The notes beneath the pieces were generated by a model. It did not search any database. It had not been told where the DNA came from and saw nothing but the letters and a program-made list of their open reading frames with translations. Source: Hyphomicrobiales bacterium (GTDB lineage: Bacteria; Pseudomonadota; Alphaproteobacteria; Rhizobiales; Rhizobiaceae). From it: DNA of 64,000 nt. Positions 37,498 through 45,906 of the stretch are shown one piece after another; the first letter of the stretch is position 1; every line of letters starts with the position of its first letter. Location: positions 244,178 through 308,177 of the forward strand of contig UCIV01000017.1 in assembly GCA_900472575.1 (NCBI GenBank), read 5' to 3'. Position numbers and translations under genes: made by a program.

Positions 37498-38132
37498 GCC
37501 AATATCTCCGTCAGTGGAATGGTCGGGATACGTCCGGCATCGAAATGCGCCAGGTTGACGTCGATCCGGTCAATGTCGAAACGCACCGGCACGTCGAATT
37601 CATATCCGGCCTCGATCAGTGCGCCGGCCACCGGCACATGCCCCGCAGCAAAGGTCACCATCCCGGTCGTCGCGTCGACCGTATAGACCGCATCCGTGAC
37701 AGCCACGCCTTCCACCGCAACCAGCACGCTCTCCTGAACCGGCTTGGTGATCCGCCGGGCCCAACCGCCACCCGCATCCTGATAGGCCTTCACCAATTGA
37801 AACGCGGCTGTCACGCCATCGCCGGTGCCGATGATCTGATCGTTTGCGGAAACCACCCTGCCCGGCGAACAGGAGGCCCAATCCACCGGATCGCGAAAGC
37901 GGAAGCCATAGAGTTGCCCCCGCCGCGCCTCGAAGAACTCCAGCACGGCATAAAGATCGGTGAGCGAGCGGATACCCGATCCGACCTCATAGCTGCGGCG
38001 GCTATCGCGCCAGCGCTGGTTGCGCTGTTCTCGCCCGTTCGAGAGATTGACGATATCCGTGCGCCGCACCGGCCCGCCGCTCGCGCCGAGCGCCAATCGC
38101 AACGGAAAACGTATTTCATGAAACCCGCTCAT
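37494..38132 (-). CDS. GTA g12-like distal tail protein (DUF2460)
   Basis: 212 aa, DUF2460/TIGR02217 family. It starts with FHEIRFPLRLALGASGGP and contains FFEARRGQLYGFRFRDPVDW, both strongly conserved in GTA g12. In RcGTA this forms the distal tail ring below the tail tube. Coupled to the g13-like gene by a 4-nt overlap, and 26 nt after the tape-measure gene. Confidence 0.92.
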   Translation of the reverse strand: MSGFHEIRFPLRLALGASGGPVRRTDIVNLSNGREQRNQRWRDSRRSYEVGSGIRSLTDLYAVLEFFEARRGQLYGFRFRDPVDWASCSPGRVVSANDQIIGTGDGVTAAFQLVKAYQDAGGGWARRITKPVQESVLVAVEGVAVTDAVYTVDATTGMVTFAAGHVPVAGALIEAGYEFDVPVRFDIDRIDVNLAHFDAGRIPTIPLTEILA

Positions 38133-38158
38133 GCCGATTTCCCTCTAAAGTGTCCGGT

Positions 38159-38695
38159 TCAAAGCCCTCTGCGCCCGCGCATCACGCTGCGTGCGAGCAT
38201 GGCCGACACCTGCGCCTCGCTCTTGCGAAAGCTCGCGGCATCCGTCGCCGTCACATTGAAAACGATCTGTGGCCCTACCCCGCCGCCAGCCGAAGCCACG
38301 CCAAGCGAGCCATCGGCGCCGCGTTTCAGCGGCAGGATCGCCTCCGGCCCCGCCTCGCCCATCAGGCCGGTGCCGCCATTCATCGGAAAATAGCTTGGTG
38401 CCCGTACGACCCCGCCATCGGCAAACGGCGTCACGGATCCGATCAGCGATCCCACGGCTTTTCCGAGCAGGCCTTCAAGCGGCTTCAGGCCGGCACTCAG
38501 CGCAATATCCGTCAGCCGGTTGCCCAATCCGCGCAGCACATCCTCCAGCCCCTTGCTGCCGGTCGTTGCCGATCTCAGCGCACCGGTCAGCGCCGCACCG
38601 AACCGCTGCGACCTGGCCTCCAGATCCGCCATCACGTCCGAAAGCGCCTCTGCACCGGCAAGCGTTGCAGAGACATCCGTATCGTCGTTTTCCAT
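38159..38695 (-). CDS. GTA g11-like short tape measure protein
   Basis: 178 aa. Helical N-terminal part with EALSDVMADLEARSQRFGAAL, then a tail tape-measure C-terminal block (KPLEGLLGKAVGSLIGS, FADGGVV, GEAGPEAILPL). GTA tape measures are unusually short (about 220 aa in RcGTA) because the tail is short, and this one is shorter still. ATG 38695 is chosen for GGAG 7-8 nt upstream; an earlier ATG (38725) would overlap the previous gene by 4 nt. Confidence 0.85.
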   Translation of the reverse strand: MENDDTDVSATLAGAEALSDVMADLEARSQRFGAALTGALRSATTGSKGLEDVLRGLGNRLTDIALSAGLKPLEGLLGKAVGSLIGSVTPFADGGVVRAPSYFPMNGGTGLMGEAGPEAILPLKRGADGSLGVASAGGGVGPQIVFNVTATDAASFRKSEAQVSAMLARSVMRGRRGL

Positions 38696-38721
38696 TGTTG
38701 TTCTCCGTGAGCCACAGTCCA

Positions 38722-39009
38722 TCATCCGCCTGCGGGGAGAGGACCAGGATGAAGGTCAGACATTGCTGCGCCGACGCCCACATCCGGAAACGCCCGCATC
38801 AACGCATCCAGTTCGGCCCTGCCAGCCGCCATCTCGCGTGGCCGCGTGGCGCCTGTCATGAGAAGGAATTCCACCGGCGTCAGCGTCCAGAAATCCCGTG
38901 AAGAAAGCCGCAGCAGGGAGAAGCCGACATGCATCACCACGTCCCAGGGAAATGGCGCCGACCCGCCTGCCCTGTCGTCACGCACATTCTTTCCCGCTGC
39001 GGCATTCAA
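38722..39009 (-). CDS. GTA tail assembly chaperone-like protein (g10.1 / rcc01693 type)
   Basis: 95 aa. The core PWDVVMHVGFSLLRLSSRDF, TPVEFLLMTG and the following Arg/Glu-rich helix match the small rcc01693-like protein encoded between g10 and g11 in GTA clusters. It is thought to be a tail assembly chaperone by analogy with gpG/GT proteins of siphophages. Its start overlaps the g10-like stop by 4 nt. Confidence 0.82.
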   Translation of the reverse strand: MNAAAGKNVRDDRAGGSAPFPWDVVMHVGFSLLRLSSRDFWTLTPVEFLLMTGATRPREMAAGRAELDALMRAFPDVGVGAAMSDLHPGPLPAGG

Positions 39010-39368
39010 GGGTTTGCTGCAGCACCCTCCCCGTGCCCGGAAAAGGTCGCCGTCAGCAGGTCGCCAACGATACCGGCATAGGTCGCGATCCCTCCCTCGA
39101 CGCTCATTGCCGCCACCTCATCGTCCGAAAGCAGATTTCCGCCGCCGCGCAGGCCCGCGCCAATGATGCGGATCATGTCGGCGGACTTCAGCCTGCCGGA
39201 GGAAAAACGCGCCGCCAGCCCGTTCAGGTCTTCCGCGGCAAATGCGGTCTCGAGTTCCGCCAATGCGCCCAGCGTCAGGCAAAGGATACGACGCTCGCCG
39301 TTCAGCACCGCCTCCACCTCGCCGCGGTGCCGGTTGGCCCGGCTGCCGGTTATCGTCGCCCCGGCCAT
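39006..39368 (-). CDS. GTA g10-like protein
   Basis: 120 aa. GTA_gp10 family: N-terminal RANRHRGEVEAVLNGERRIL, central TLGALAELETAF and SADMIRIIGAGLRGGG. Probably a tail assembly factor encoded just after the tail tube protein. ATG 39368 overlaps the g9-like stop as TGATG, so the codon before it (GTG 39371) is not needed. Confidence 0.88.
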   Translation of the reverse strand: MAGATITGSRANRHRGEVEAVLNGERRILCLTLGALAELETAFAAEDLNGLAARFSSGRLKSADMIRIIGAGLRGGGNLLSDDEVAAMSVEGGIATYAGIVGDLLTATFSGHGEGAAANP

Positions 39369-39775
39369 CACAGCGCACCGAAGGTGATTGCGCCGGCGGA
39401 TTCAAGCGCCAGTTCAAAGCGCACCTCGCCATTATGCTCGCCGGAATATTCGAGAGCGCTCACCTGAAACGGACCGGCGATCGTACCGAAACCCGGAACC
39501 ACGACCTGCCAGTTCAAGATCGCGGAGGCGAAGAAGGCGGCCCTTATCTTTTCATCGCTCGCCTGATCCTTGAATATCCCGGCGCCTGTCAGCGATGCGC
39601 GCTGGACACCCGCGCCGCCCAGCAATTCCCGCCAACGCCCGACGCTTTCCGCATCCGTTACATCCACCGTCTCCGCGTTGAATGCGAGACGACGCGATCT
39701 CAGCCCCGCCACCGTCATGAACGTTCCGCCATCGTCAACCTTCAGAAGCAGGTCCCGGCCTTTCTGCGCTGCCAT
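39368..39775 (-). CDS. GTA g9-like major tail tube protein (TP901-1 type)
   Basis: 135 aa. Phage major tail protein family, with AAQKGRDLLLKVDDGG at the N-terminus, a central DVTDAESVGRWRELL and the characteristic ALEYSGEHNGEVRFELALES near the C-terminus. It polymerises into the tail tube. The gene upstream in the RcGTA order (g8) is here separated from g9 by an inverted MFS transporter gene. Confidence 0.9.
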   Translation of the reverse strand: MAAQKGRDLLLKVDDGGTFMTVAGLRSRRLAFNAETVDVTDAESVGRWRELLGGAGVQRASLTGAGIFKDQASDEKIRAAFFASAILNWQVVVPGFGTIAGPFQVSALEYSGEHNGEVRFELALESAGAITFGAL

Positions 39776-39884
39776 TCTACCATTCCTTTTCGATTGGTTG
39801 TCGTCTTCGCCCGAAAGGCCACTTCCCGCTGTTACGAGGACCTGCTACAGCCGTTACCGCCAGTTCCCTTCGCGATGTCCCGCC

Positions 39885-41108
39885 ATGCCTCATCCCCCCA
39901 GTTCGGTCAGAACCGTGAGCGTCCTCGCCGTTGGGCAATTGATCGGATGGGGAACGACATTCGAAGCAGTCGGGGCGATCGGCCGCAAGCTCGGCTCGGA
40001 TCTTGGCCTTGCAAACGAGATCGTCTTTGCGGGCCTATCCGTCATGATGATCACGAGCGCCTTCGCAAGCCCGTTGACGGGCAGGATGCTGGAGCGTTTC
40101 GGCGCCTCACGCGTGCTTTCCATCGGAACCCTGTTCTTCGCCGCAGGGCTTTGCGTTCTGGCCAGCGCACAAGGGGTGATCGGCTACATAACTGCCTGGA
40201 TCATTCTCGGTCTTGGTGCAGCGCTTGCCCTCAATGCCCCGGCTTTCACCGCCGTGGTCGAACGCGAAGGCGTCGAGGGAAAGCGCACGATCGCCATTCT
40301 CATGCTGTTCACCGGCCTGTCGCCGACGATTTCCTGGCCGCTGCTCAACCTGCTGCATGATCTGATCGGCTGGCGTTCGACCTTCCTCTGGGCCGCCGGA
40401 TTGCAGGTCTTCGTCTGCCTGCCGCTCTATCTGTTCGGCCTGCCGAAACCGGTCGTCCGGGAAACCGCACGCACATCGGCCAACACCGCACCAGTACCGC
40501 TGACTGCAGCCGGCAAAAAGGCAGCCTTCATCTTCGTGGCGCTCTCAACGGCAATCGCCTCCTTCGTCACCTTCGGCCTGTCGCCTTCCCTTCTGGAAGT
40601 GCTGCAACAATCCGGCGCCACGCCTGAACTCGCATTGCAGCTTGCCGCAGCACGCGGCGTGCTCGGCATTTCGGCACGCGGTTTCGATATGTTGCTCGGC
40701 AAGCGCGGCAATCCCTTTCTCACCTCGGTCAGCGGTATCAGCCTGATGGTTGCCGGCTTTAGCAGCCTTCTCCTGTTGCCACCGTCAACTGTCAGCCTCT
40801 GGATCTTCGTCGCACTTTACGGCTTCGGCTCGGGCATATTGGTCGTCGCCCGCGCATTGCTGCCGCTGGCGCTGTTTTCGCCGAGCGAATACGGCCGTCA
40901 GGCGTCACGGCTGATGATGCCGCAGAATATCGCCAACGCCATCGCCCCTATCCTGTTTACCGCCCTGCTTGACCGAACAGGGGTGTCCACCGCACTCATC
41001 ATTTCAATCCTGCTCACGCTTGTCGCTCTCTGCTCGGTCATCCTTTTGATCTCGCTTGTCAGAAAAGCGCGCCGAACGGCCAGCATCGTCACTCCGTCAC
41101 GGCCCTGA
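39885..41108 (+). CDS. MFS transporter inserted in the GTA cluster in opposite orientation
   Basis: 407 aa with 12 predicted transmembrane helices. The helix 2-3 loop shows a degenerate MFS signature (GRMLERFGASRVLS). It is an inner-membrane permease of unknown substrate. The frame is open from 39570, but the hydrophobic protein begins just after ATG 39885; the earlier part is antisense to the tail tube gene. No good Shine-Dalgarno was found. It is the only long plus-strand gene inside the cluster, and its last 20 nt overlap the convergent g8-like 3' end. It has no obvious role in a particle, so it looks like an acquired passenger gene (inference). Confidence 0.85.
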   Translation: MPHPPSSVRTVSVLAVGQLIGWGTTFEAVGAIGRKLGSDLGLANEIVFAGLSVMMITSAFASPLTGRMLERFGASRVLSIGTLFFAAGLCVLASAQGVIGYITAWIILGLGAALALNAPAFTAVVEREGVEGKRTIAILMLFTGLSPTISWPLLNLLHDLIGWRSTFLWAAGLQVFVCLPLYLFGLPKPVVRETARTSANTAPVPLTAAGKKAAFIFVALSTAIASFVTFGLSPSLLEVLQQSGATPELALQLAAARGVLGISARGFDMLLGKRGNPFLTSVSGISLMVAGFSSLLLLPPSTVSLWIFVALYGFGSGILVVARALLPLALFSPSEYGRQASRLMMPQNIANAIAPILFTALLDRTGVSTALIISILLTLVALCSVILLISLVRKARRTASIVTPSRP

Positions 41109-41487
41109 AACGTATCTCGCTGAGATAATATCTGGTCTTCGGCTCGCGACGGCTCCGCGCGCTGATCCTGAGCAGGTTCACCAGAAGGGCACCGTCGAGC
41201 GCCAGATCCGCATTGTCGAGCAGTGCCGTCACCTTCGCGGTAATCTCCAATGCCTGCCGCCGTCCTTCCCCCTCGGACCAGACCTCCAGCGTGAGAAAAT
41301 GCTCCTCGCCGGGCTCGGTCACGGTGGAAAGATCGCGGGTCTCCATTTCGCCGATCACGATTGCCGGTAGTTTCGGCCGCGTCTGCAGGCGATCACGAAT
41401 GCCATCCGGCCCGATCAGCGCCGTCAGCACCGCATTGCCTGCAAGCCGCAAATGGATAGCCCTCAGAAGTGCATTTGCCGCACTCAT
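41089..41487 (-). CDS. GTA g8-like tail terminator (DUF3168)
   Basis: 132 aa. DUF3168 family: SAANALLRAIHLRLAGNA at the N-terminus, a central PKLPAIVIGEMETRD and a C-terminal RYYLSEIRFRAVTE. It completes the neck/tail junction in GTA-like particles. ATG 41487 overlaps the g7-like stop (ATGA), so it is preferred over the ORF start 24 nt upstream. The 3' end overlaps the convergent MFS gene by 20 nt. Confidence 0.88.
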   Translation of the reverse strand: MSAANALLRAIHLRLAGNAVLTALIGPDGIRDRLQTRPKLPAIVIGEMETRDLSTVTEPGEEHFLTLEVWSEGEGRRQALEITAKVTALLDNADLALDGALLVNLLRISARSRREPKTRYYLSEIRFRAVTE

Positions 41488-41816
41488 CCCGCGCCCTCCT
41501 CGCAAAGACACGTCAGATAGCGCCCGGTCTCATCCGGGTCCTGGACCAGCTTCACCGCAAACAGCCGAGCGCCTTTGCGCAAACGCTGTCCGGCAGAAAT
41601 ATCGCTGCGAAACCGCAGCCAGATGCGATGTGTAATCGTGCCGATCTCGGCACCGGCCCGTTCGGCAAGGCTTGATGATACCGGTTCGACCTTGGCCCAC
41701 ATGGCGGCGGTCTCGGTCCAGTTCACCGTCGCGCCCCCTTGCCCGTCCGGTATGCTGACCGGCTCTTCCAGCAAAAGCCGCGCCGTCATCTGGCCGGGGT
41801 CGAAGAAGACCACCAT
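41484..41816 (-). CDS. GTA g7-like head-tail closure/adaptor protein
   Basis: 110 aa, SPP1 gp16-like head closure family. Features are MTARLLLEEPV, ATVNWTETAAMWAKVEP, EIGTITHRIWLRFRSDI and a C-terminal QDPDETGRYLTCLCEE. It sits at the head-to-tail junction. The start abuts the g6-like stop and the stop overlaps g8, indicating translational coupling. Confidence 0.88.
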   Translation of the reverse strand: MVVFFDPGQMTARLLLEEPVSIPDGQGGATVNWTETAAMWAKVEPVSSSLAERAGAEIGTITHRIWLRFRSDISAGQRLRKGARLFAVKLVQDPDETGRYLTCLCEEGAG

Positions 41817-42385
41817 CAGAGCCTCCGCATCCGGAACGGCGCGATCAGCCGCTCGTAGCCGTCGGGAACACCGGCCGGCTGCTGCTCTGCCGAGATGACG
41901 CCGCGAAAAGCGAACATGTGGCCTATATGGATCAGCATCGCCCGTTTCAGCGTGTCCGGCACATCCGTTGCCGCCTCGCCATAACCGGCCGAAAAATCGA
42001 TCTCGATACCATTCACGGCCCGGCCCGGAGAAGGTGGTTCACGCAGCCAGAGCCGTGCCGGACGCCCCACACGGTCGAGCAGATGGTCTTCAAGCGAAAC
42101 ATCAACGGCCGCGCCATCCGCATCATAAATCGTAACGGATAGAATCGCTTGCAGCGGCGACTTGAGGATTGGGATCACTCCGTCCGTCTGCCATCGGTCA
42201 AGATAAAGCCGCCAGCTTTGCGCGATCAGGCAAAGCCCCGTCTCGCTCTCCAGAAACGTGCGGGCGGTCGTGATCAGCGACACGAGAAGCGCATCCTCGT
42301 CACCGCCATCCAGCCGCAGATGCGCCTTCACCTCGGCAAGCGTCAGCGGTTCCGCCGATGGCGGATCGATCAGTGCATAGGTCAT
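41816..42385 (-). CDS. GTA g6-like head-tail connector
   Basis: 189 aa. Phage gp6-like connector: N-terminal PLTLAEVKAHLRLDGGDED, then LLVSLITTARTFLESETG, and C-terminal IDFSAGYGEAATDVPDTLKR, all typical of the head-tail adaptor in HK97-like phages and GTA. It forms the ring below the portal. Upstream is a gap of 132 nt holding an inverted repeat that separates it from the capsid gene. Confidence 0.9.
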   Translation of the reverse strand: MTYALIDPPSAEPLTLAEVKAHLRLDGGDEDALLVSLITTARTFLESETGLCLIAQSWRLYLDRWQTDGVIPILKSPLQAILSVTIYDADGAAVDVSLEDHLLDRVGRPARLWLREPPSPGRAVNGIEIDFSAGYGEAATDVPDTLKRAMLIHIGHMFAFRGVISAEQQPAGVPDGYERLIAPFRMRRL

Positions 42386-42400
42386 GGAAATCCCTTGGGT

Positions 42401-42508
42401 AAGCGAATAGCGAATTGAGGGTGGCGAATAGGGAGATGGCTTGCAGCGATGGGAGAAAGCGGTCGCGTCCGCCCCTCCATTCGCTATTCGCCACTCCCTA
42501 TTCGCTTC
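42401..42508. repeat. Imperfect inverted repeat between capsid and connector genes
   Basis: Left arm 42401-42435 (AAGCGAATAGCGAATTGAGG and following) and right arm 42475-42508 (ends CTATTCGCTT) are reverse complements with scrambled sub-units. Both are built from the octamer GCGAATAG and the block GGCGAATAGGGAG. The loop is about 39 nt. It could form a large stem in the GTA transcript between g5 and g6, suited to processing or attenuation after the highly needed capsid message (inference). Confidence 0.6.
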
Positions 42509-42517
42509 GCGGCAGCA

Positions 42518-43801
42518 TCAGCTCACCGCAAACTTCACCAGCTTGATCGCCTCGAAATTCTGCACCCCGCCGCCGACGCGCTTGGTGGTGTAGAACAGGA
42601 CATAAGGCTTGGCCGAATAGGGATCGCGCAGGATACGAACTCCCGCTCGGTCGACGACCAGATAACCGGAGCGGAAATCGCCGAACGCGATCGACAGCGA
42701 ACCCGCCGCCACATCCGGCATTTCTTCGGCTTCCGCCACCGGAAAGCCCATCAGCGTTGCCGGCTGACCGGCAGATGCCGGCGGGCGCCACATGTAGTTG
42801 CCGTCGGCGTCCTTGAACTTGCGGATATCGGCCTGCACCTTGCGGTTCAGCATGAAGGTGCCGTTCTGCCGATGCCCCGCCTTCAGCGAATAGATCGCGT
42901 CGACCAGCGTGTCGGATGGTCCGGTGGATTTCCAGGCGCCCGCGGCCCCGGTCGCGATATAGCCGAGATTGCCCCAGGTCCAGGCGCTGTCGGCCACCGC
43001 TGTATAGGACAGAAATCCCTTCGGCTTGTTGACGCCATCGCCGCGGATGAAGGCATCGCCCTCCTGTTCGGCAAAGACGATATCCACCTCGCCGGCAATC
43101 CAGGCCTCGATATCGACCGCGGCATCGTCAAGCAGCGCCTGCGTTGCCGCCGGCATGGCGTAAAGTTCCATGGTCGGAAAGGACAGTTCGGCAAGCTGCG
43201 GCGCATTGGTCTGCGGCCGCGCCGCTGTCTCAGCCACCCAGCCTGTAGCAAGACCGGTCGTCGCGAACGGCTTCTTCAATACGGCGGTCGAGACGGTGCG
43301 CACGGTCGAAAGCGCCCGCATCGGCGAGACGACGGCAACCCGCCTGCCGATCTCGCTATCCGTCTCGTCCGGCACGAGATAACCACCATCCGCACCGCTG
43401 CCTGCCGACATCGCCTTGGCTTCCAGCTCGCGCAATCCCGCCTCGTCACCACGGCGGACATAGGCATCGAAGGCGGCCTTGTGCTCCGCCACCTCCGGCG
43501 ACAGTTCGGCTCCTCCATGGGTATTGGCACGGGCCGATCCGAGCTGCGGCCGTGCCTTTTTCAGAACAAGCTGGTCGAGAACCTTCTTCTGGTCGTCCAT
43601 TGCCCGGTTGATACGGTCGACCTTGTCACGGGTGACGATATCCGATGTCAGCTTCTGCTCGATCTCGCCGAGCCTGCGGTCGTTGACATCCTTGAAGGCC
43701 TCGAATGCCTCCATGAACTCGTCGAAAGCCGCCGTTACCGTCTCGGGTATGGCCTTCACTTCGGGCGCCACCTTGTTTGCCTGCATAACCTGCTCCGTCA
43801 T
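42518..43801 (-). CDS. GTA g5-like HK97-fold major capsid protein
   Basis: 427 aa. An N-terminal scaffold-like helical delta domain (about 1-110, charged coiled coil) is followed by the HK97 capsid fold: GADGGYLVPDE, SPMRALSTVRTVST, TNAPQLAELSFPTMELYA, ALLDDAAVDIEAWIAGE, DAFIRGDGVNKPKGFLSY, GRQNG-type turn AGHRQNGTFMLNR and LRDPYSAKPYVLFYTTKRVG. ATG 43801 is used, with AAGGGA 8 nt ahead; the longer frame upstream lies in the protease gene. The g4 stop overlaps this start by 4 nt. Confidence 0.94.
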   Translation of the reverse strand: MTEQVMQANKVAPEVKAIPETVTAAFDEFMEAFEAFKDVNDRRLGEIEQKLTSDIVTRDKVDRINRAMDDQKKVLDQLVLKKARPQLGSARANTHGGAELSPEVAEHKAAFDAYVRRGDEAGLRELEAKAMSAGSGADGGYLVPDETDSEIGRRVAVVSPMRALSTVRTVSTAVLKKPFATTGLATGWVAETAARPQTNAPQLAELSFPTMELYAMPAATQALLDDAAVDIEAWIAGEVDIVFAEQEGDAFIRGDGVNKPKGFLSYTAVADSAWTWGNLGYIATGAAGAWKSTGPSDTLVDAIYSLKAGHRQNGTFMLNRKVQADIRKFKDADGNYMWRPPASAGQPATLMGFPVAEAEEMPDVAAGSLSIAFGDFRSGYLVVDRAGVRILRDPYSAKPYVLFYTTKRVGGGVQNFEAIKLVKFAVS

Positions 43802-44403
43802 ATCGATTTTCCCTTGAAGCTTGAGGTGAACATCATCTTCGCCGCCCGCCGCATCTGGCGGACGAGTTCTGTTTCCCGATCTCGAAAGAACCGGGCATGC
43901 TTGACGTCGGAAACCCTGGCCGATGGCAACATCGGAAAGGTCACGACGGAAATTTCCCAAAGATCGGCTTCGAGGATGCGCCGCACCCCTGTCTTGGCAT
44001 CGGTGCGCGCCTTGACGGTCCGAAACCCGATCGAAAGCCCGTCCAGCGCACCCGTTTTCATCAGTGAAAACACCTCGCGCGAGCGGCCCACGCCCGGCGA
44101 CAACACGCCCTCGACAAAAAGCCCGCGGGCATCCTCGCGGATCGTCTTCCAGGCGCCGATCGGCTCGTTCGGATCATGCTGGTAAAGCATCCGCACGCCA
44201 TCCGCGCCGCGGGCGACAAGCGAGTTCAGAAACGCCCCGCGCTCGATCTTGTCCTTGCCGAGATCGACCTCGCCGAAGACGCTGGCATAACCGGAAAAGG
44301 TGCCGTCGCCGGTAATCCCGGCCAGTTCCAGATTGGCGAATTTTCGGGCCGTCGGGCGCAAAGGAATACGCATGGGGGCGCGATGCCCGCGGTAAGCGTG
44401 CAT
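43798..44403 (-). CDS. GTA g4-like HK97 prohead protease
   Basis: 201 aa. HK97-type serine protease that matures the capsid: GYASVFGEVDLGKDKIERGA near the N-terminus, catalytic His76 in YQHDPNEPIG, nucleophile Ser124 in GLSIGFR, and EISVVTFPMLPSARV. ATG 44403 is preceded by AGGAG at good spacing. Directly coupled to the capsid gene by a 4-nt overlap. Confidence 0.93.
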   Translation of the reverse strand: MHAYRGHRAPMRIPLRPTARKFANLELAGITGDGTFSGYASVFGEVDLGKDKIERGAFLNSLVARGADGVRMLYQHDPNEPIGAWKTIREDARGLFVEGVLSPGVGRSREVFSLMKTGALDGLSIGFRTVKARTDAKTGVRRILEADLWEISVVTFPMLPSARVSDVKHARFFRDRETELVRQMRRAAKMMFTSSFKGKSI

Positions 44404-44515
44404 GGAAATCTCCTGAATGAACTGAACGAACGGCTCGGCGTGCGCTCTTGGCTGAGTTGAAGCCCCGTGCGAGCCGCACTATATTCGGAGCACGGGTCCT
44501 TGAATGGAGCGCGCC

Positions 44516-44719
44516 ATGCAGACGTTGATGCTCATCGCACTCGGTCTCATCTCAGGCACGGCAGTGATAGCTGGAGCAGTCGGCCTTGCCCTGCATCCAC
44601 CAGCCATTTTCCGAAAGCCGCTTCTGGCCGATGCCCTCGAAAGAGCGGATCACGCCCTGGGAGACGCGGTCATGTATACCGGCACCGATGAAGGTGGCGG
44701 TGGTGAAATCCACAGCTGA
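44516..44719 (+). CDS. Small membrane protein on the opposite strand in the GTA cluster
   Basis: 67 aa. An N-terminal hydrophobic helix (about 4-28, LIALGLISGTAVIAGAVGLA) is followed by a polar tail ending GGGGEIHS. ATG 44516 has GGAG (44506-44509) 6 nt ahead. It fills the gap between the protease gene and the g3.5-position gene, which face it. It looks coding from its hydrophobic pattern, but the family is unknown. Confidence 0.5.
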   Translation: MQTLMLIALGLISGTAVIAGAVGLALHPPAIFRKPLLADALERADHALGDAVMYTGTDEGGGGEIHS

Positions 44720-44723
44720 CCAC

Positions 44724-45050
44724 CTAACGTCGACCACCGTATCTCTCCGCCACCCGCGACAATGCGCCCAGCACCCACCAGGCGCAGAGGCTCGCCGCAG
44801 CCGACCCCGCCAGCATCGTTTCCGCTCCCGAGAGCATGCCGGAAATGCCGAGCCTTTCTGCCAGCCACAGCCCCGTCGGTCCGCCAAAAATCAACCCGCA
44901 TGTCACGCCCGTCGCAAACCGGCTCGCCGCCTCGCGCCTGCTTTTGGGCAGAAGGTAGATCAGCGACACGCCGGCGCCGGCAAAAGCACCCGCCGTCTTT
45001 GCCGCCCAGACGCCGATGATCGCGCCCGGATCCTGTCCAAGGTCAGCCAT
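44724..45050 (-). CDS. Small membrane protein in the g3.5 position (DUF6107-like)
   Basis: 108 aa with two or three hydrophobic segments (about 8-30, 46-62 and 74-96) and basic ends. It lies between the portal and prohead protease genes, where GTA clusters carry the small g3.5 gene. It resembles rhizobial DUF6107 proteins from GTA clusters. Role in the particle unknown. The toxin-antitoxin module lies upstream, separating it from the portal gene. Confidence 0.65.
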   Translation of the reverse strand: MADLGQDPGAIIGVWAAKTAGAFAGAGVSLIYLLPKSRREAASRFATGVTCGLIFGGPTGLWLAERLGISGMLSGAETMLAGSAAASLCAWWVLGALSRVAERYGGRR

Positions 45051-45297
45051 AGTTAATCCCTTGTCGGTTAGAGAGGGGGGCAGTCAGTCGAGATCCCAAT
45101 CAGGCGCATCTCGGAAAGGCGTGTACCCACAGCACCTTCGGACAATTGCGGCGCCGTGTTACCGCGAGCGCAGGCGGATATTGGTCAACTTTCAGAATCG
45201 CTTGTAGAGAAGCCTTGAGAGGTTGAGTCCGACGCTTCGGAGGTTGCGTGAGAGGCTGAAGCTTGAAAGCTGCAGCCGATACCTGCCTTCTCAACGC

Positions 45298-45606
45298 TCA
45301 GTCGAGCTTGAACTGCGGGTACTCGGCCTCGACCTCTCTCGGGGCTTGTCTTCCGTGACGAATGGCAACCACCATGATCCCCACGTCGTCTTCTTGATAA
45401 TCGATCTGGTAGGGCGCGGAGATATAACGCCGAACCCCTTTAGCACCATCGATGACAGGTCCGATCTGCGGATACTCGCCAATCAGTTTGGTCGCGGCCC
45501 TGATTTGCCGAACAACAGCAAGAGCGACACGCTTATCGAATTTCGCCAGATAGCCCTGCTCACGTTTCAGATAGGCCAAAGCTCGATCCGAAAGGCGAAT
45601 TTTCAT
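45298..45606 (-). CDS. ParE/RelE-superfamily toxin
   Basis: 102 aa. Typical ParE/RelE fold sequence: N-terminal MKIRLSDRALAYLKR, a central helix ending IGEYPQIGPVIDG, VRRYISAPYQIDYQ and a C-terminal GIMVVAIRHGRQ. ParE toxins poison gyrase and RelE toxins cleave mRNA; the class cannot be settled here, but the partner is a ribbon-helix-helix protein, which favours ParE. Its start abuts the antitoxin stop. Placed inside the GTA cluster between the portal and g3.5-position genes. Confidence 0.88.
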   Translation of the reverse strand: MKIRLSDRALAYLKREQGYLAKFDKRVALAVVRQIRAATKLIGEYPQIGPVIDGAKGVRRYISAPYQIDYQEDDVGIMVVAIRHGRQAPREVEAEYPQFKLD

Positions 45607-45896
45607 CAGGCGGCGTCTTCTCTAGAAAGGCGCTCAAGTTCGGCAAAAACCTCTTCGGCGTCGTGGACGCGACCGGCCTTCACATCGTCCAGCCCCTGCC
45701 TAATTTCGAGCAGATCGCTGCCCTCATTGATCAGGTAATATTTCAACGCCCGCACAATCACCCAGCTGCGGCTGCGATCGGCAGTTTCGGCAATCCTCTC
45801 GATATCCTCGAGAATGTCTTGCGGCACACGCAGCGTGATCGGATCGGACAGGACCGGCTTGTCGGCCGATTTGTCGGCGTTCTTCTTGTCAGCCAT
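45606..45896 (-). CDS. Ribbon-helix-helix antitoxin
   Basis: 96 aa. A charged N-terminal tail (about 1-18) precedes an RHH DNA-binding domain with the beta-strand ITLRVPQDI and helices around RSWVIVRALKYYL, followed by an acidic C-terminal toxin-binding helix. ATG 45896 is chosen: GGAGG lies 5 nt upstream. The earlier in-frame ATG (45908) falls inside the operator palindrome. It represses its own promoter and neutralises the ParE-like toxin (family knowledge). Confidence 0.88.
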   Translation of the reverse strand: MADKKNADKSADKPVLSDPITLRVPQDILEDIERIAETADRSRSWVIVRALKYYLINEGSDLLEIRQGLDDVKAGRVHDAEEVFAELERLSREDAA

Positions 45897-45906
45897 AGGA
45901 GCCTCC

